Positions 5,023 to 5,364 of a stretch of 5,364 nt of DNA are shown here, piece by piece. The translations under genes were made by a program, and so were the position numbers. Position 1 is the stretch's first letter. Every line of letters begins with the position of its first letter. The stretch comes from JAIVJN01 sp036732565 (lineage in GTDB: Bacteria > Acidobacteriota > Vicinamibacteria > Vicinamibacterales > UBA2999). The notes under the pieces were generated by a model. It was not told the DNA's origin. It did not search any database and saw nothing but the letters and a program-made list of their open reading frames with translations. The stretch lies in NCBI GenBank assembly GCA_036732565.1, contig DAINCF010000497.1, positions 1-5,364 of the forward strand, read 5' to 3'.

Positions 5023-5364
5023 GTGTCCGAAATCGAGAGCACCGAGCGACGACTCATTGGTGTGCTGGACAAGTACGGCCGCGCCCTGAAGGACGCGGTG
5101 GCACGGGTGTGCCGCGGTCCGCTCGGCCTCCAGCGCGATGAGATCGAGCAGGAGGCCCGCATCCGGTTGTGGCGGGCCCTCACCCGCGAGACGACGATCG
5201 CCGATGTCCGTCCCTACCTGCACCGCATCGTGGCCACGGCCGCGATTGACGCGATGCGGCATGTCAGAAGCCGGCGCGAGATCCCGCTCGATCCGCCCGC
5301 GGACAGCGACGCGCCGAGCTCGTGGCGCGAGCCGGAGGCGCGCGGAGCGTCGCCGGAGCAGACC
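5023..5364 (+). CDS. ECF-like sigma-70 family factor, N-terminal part (runs off right edge)
   Basis: The 114 codons present cover sigma region 2 and the linker. DEIEQEARIRLWRAL at residues 39-53 is the core-RNA-polymerase-binding helix (region 2.2). PYLHRIVATAAIDAMRHVRSRREIPLD at 64-90 corresponds to regions 2.3-2.4, where the usual pattern is a wLxxIaxNxxxDxxRxxxRR helix that opens and reads the -10 element. SPEQ at the very end of the window is the usual lead-in to region 4, which is cut off. The GTG at 5023 is the likely start because it precedes region 2 by a normal distance and follows a consensus -10 box. The ribosome site is weak (CGAG at -14). The protein directs RNA polymerase to its own regulon in the cytoplasm. 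No anti-sigma factor is visible, but one could lie beyond the edge. Confidence 0.87.
   Translation, partial: MSEIESTERRLIGVLDKYGRALKDAVARVCRGPLGLQRDEIEQEARIRLWRALTRETTIADVRPYLHRIVATAAIDAMRHVRSRREIPLDPPADSDAPSSWREPEARGASPEQT

Noticed and set aside
1..5364. CRISPR array, tRNA, rRNA, insertion sequence or phage genes
   Set aside because: No regularly spaced direct repeats, cloverleaf, rRNA-like sequence, transposase or phage protein was seen. The palindromic repeats are irregularly placed and too few.

Overview
The window is a high-GC bacterial chromosome segment with strong G/C preference at third codon positions. Two small secreted c-type cytochromes of a style common in Acidobacteriota, a GCAGGCCTTCAGGCCTGC-type palindromic repeat scattered between genes, and several secreted proteins of unknown function suggest an acidobacterium, perhaps of the Vicinamibacteria. 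This is an inference from style, because no rRNA or other taxonomic marker is present.

Layout from left to right. (1) Positions 1-1225 carry three minus-strand genes for exported proteins. In transcription order they are a small secreted protein of unknown function (839-1225), a class I cytochrome c (371-814) only 24 bases further on, and, after a gap holding two inverted copies of the palindromic repeat, the first 96 codons of a second cytochrome c protein that runs off the left edge. They look like parts of a periplasmic electron-transfer cluster. (2) A 128-base divergent promoter region (1226-1353) separates them from a plus-strand SLC13/DASS-type anion permease (1354-2754). A third repeat copy follows, and then a NYN-domain (PIN-like) putative ribonuclease (2825-3655). 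(3) Positions 3656-3896 hold no convincing gene and may contain gene debris. (4) A minus-strand cold-shock protein (3897-4100) follows. (5) Positions 4101-4389 lack coding signal but contain a strong compound hairpin and a hairpin plus T8 run that reads as a plus-strand terminator, so a small RNA is possible. (6) A minus-strand secreted protein of unknown function (4390-4857) lies divergent from a plus-strand ECF-like sigma factor (5023 to the right edge, truncated). The sigma gene has a perfect TATAAT box immediately preceded by an 18-base inverted repeat.

The genes do not form one obvious pathway. The best-supported functional groups are the cytochrome cluster and the divergent sigma factor/secreted protein pair. 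No complete new system is evident. The points most worth a second look are the repeat family, including a copy that appears to encode the start of a signal peptide, the structured element at 4261-4349, the sigma-factor promoter, and the unusual cation-site motifs of the permease.
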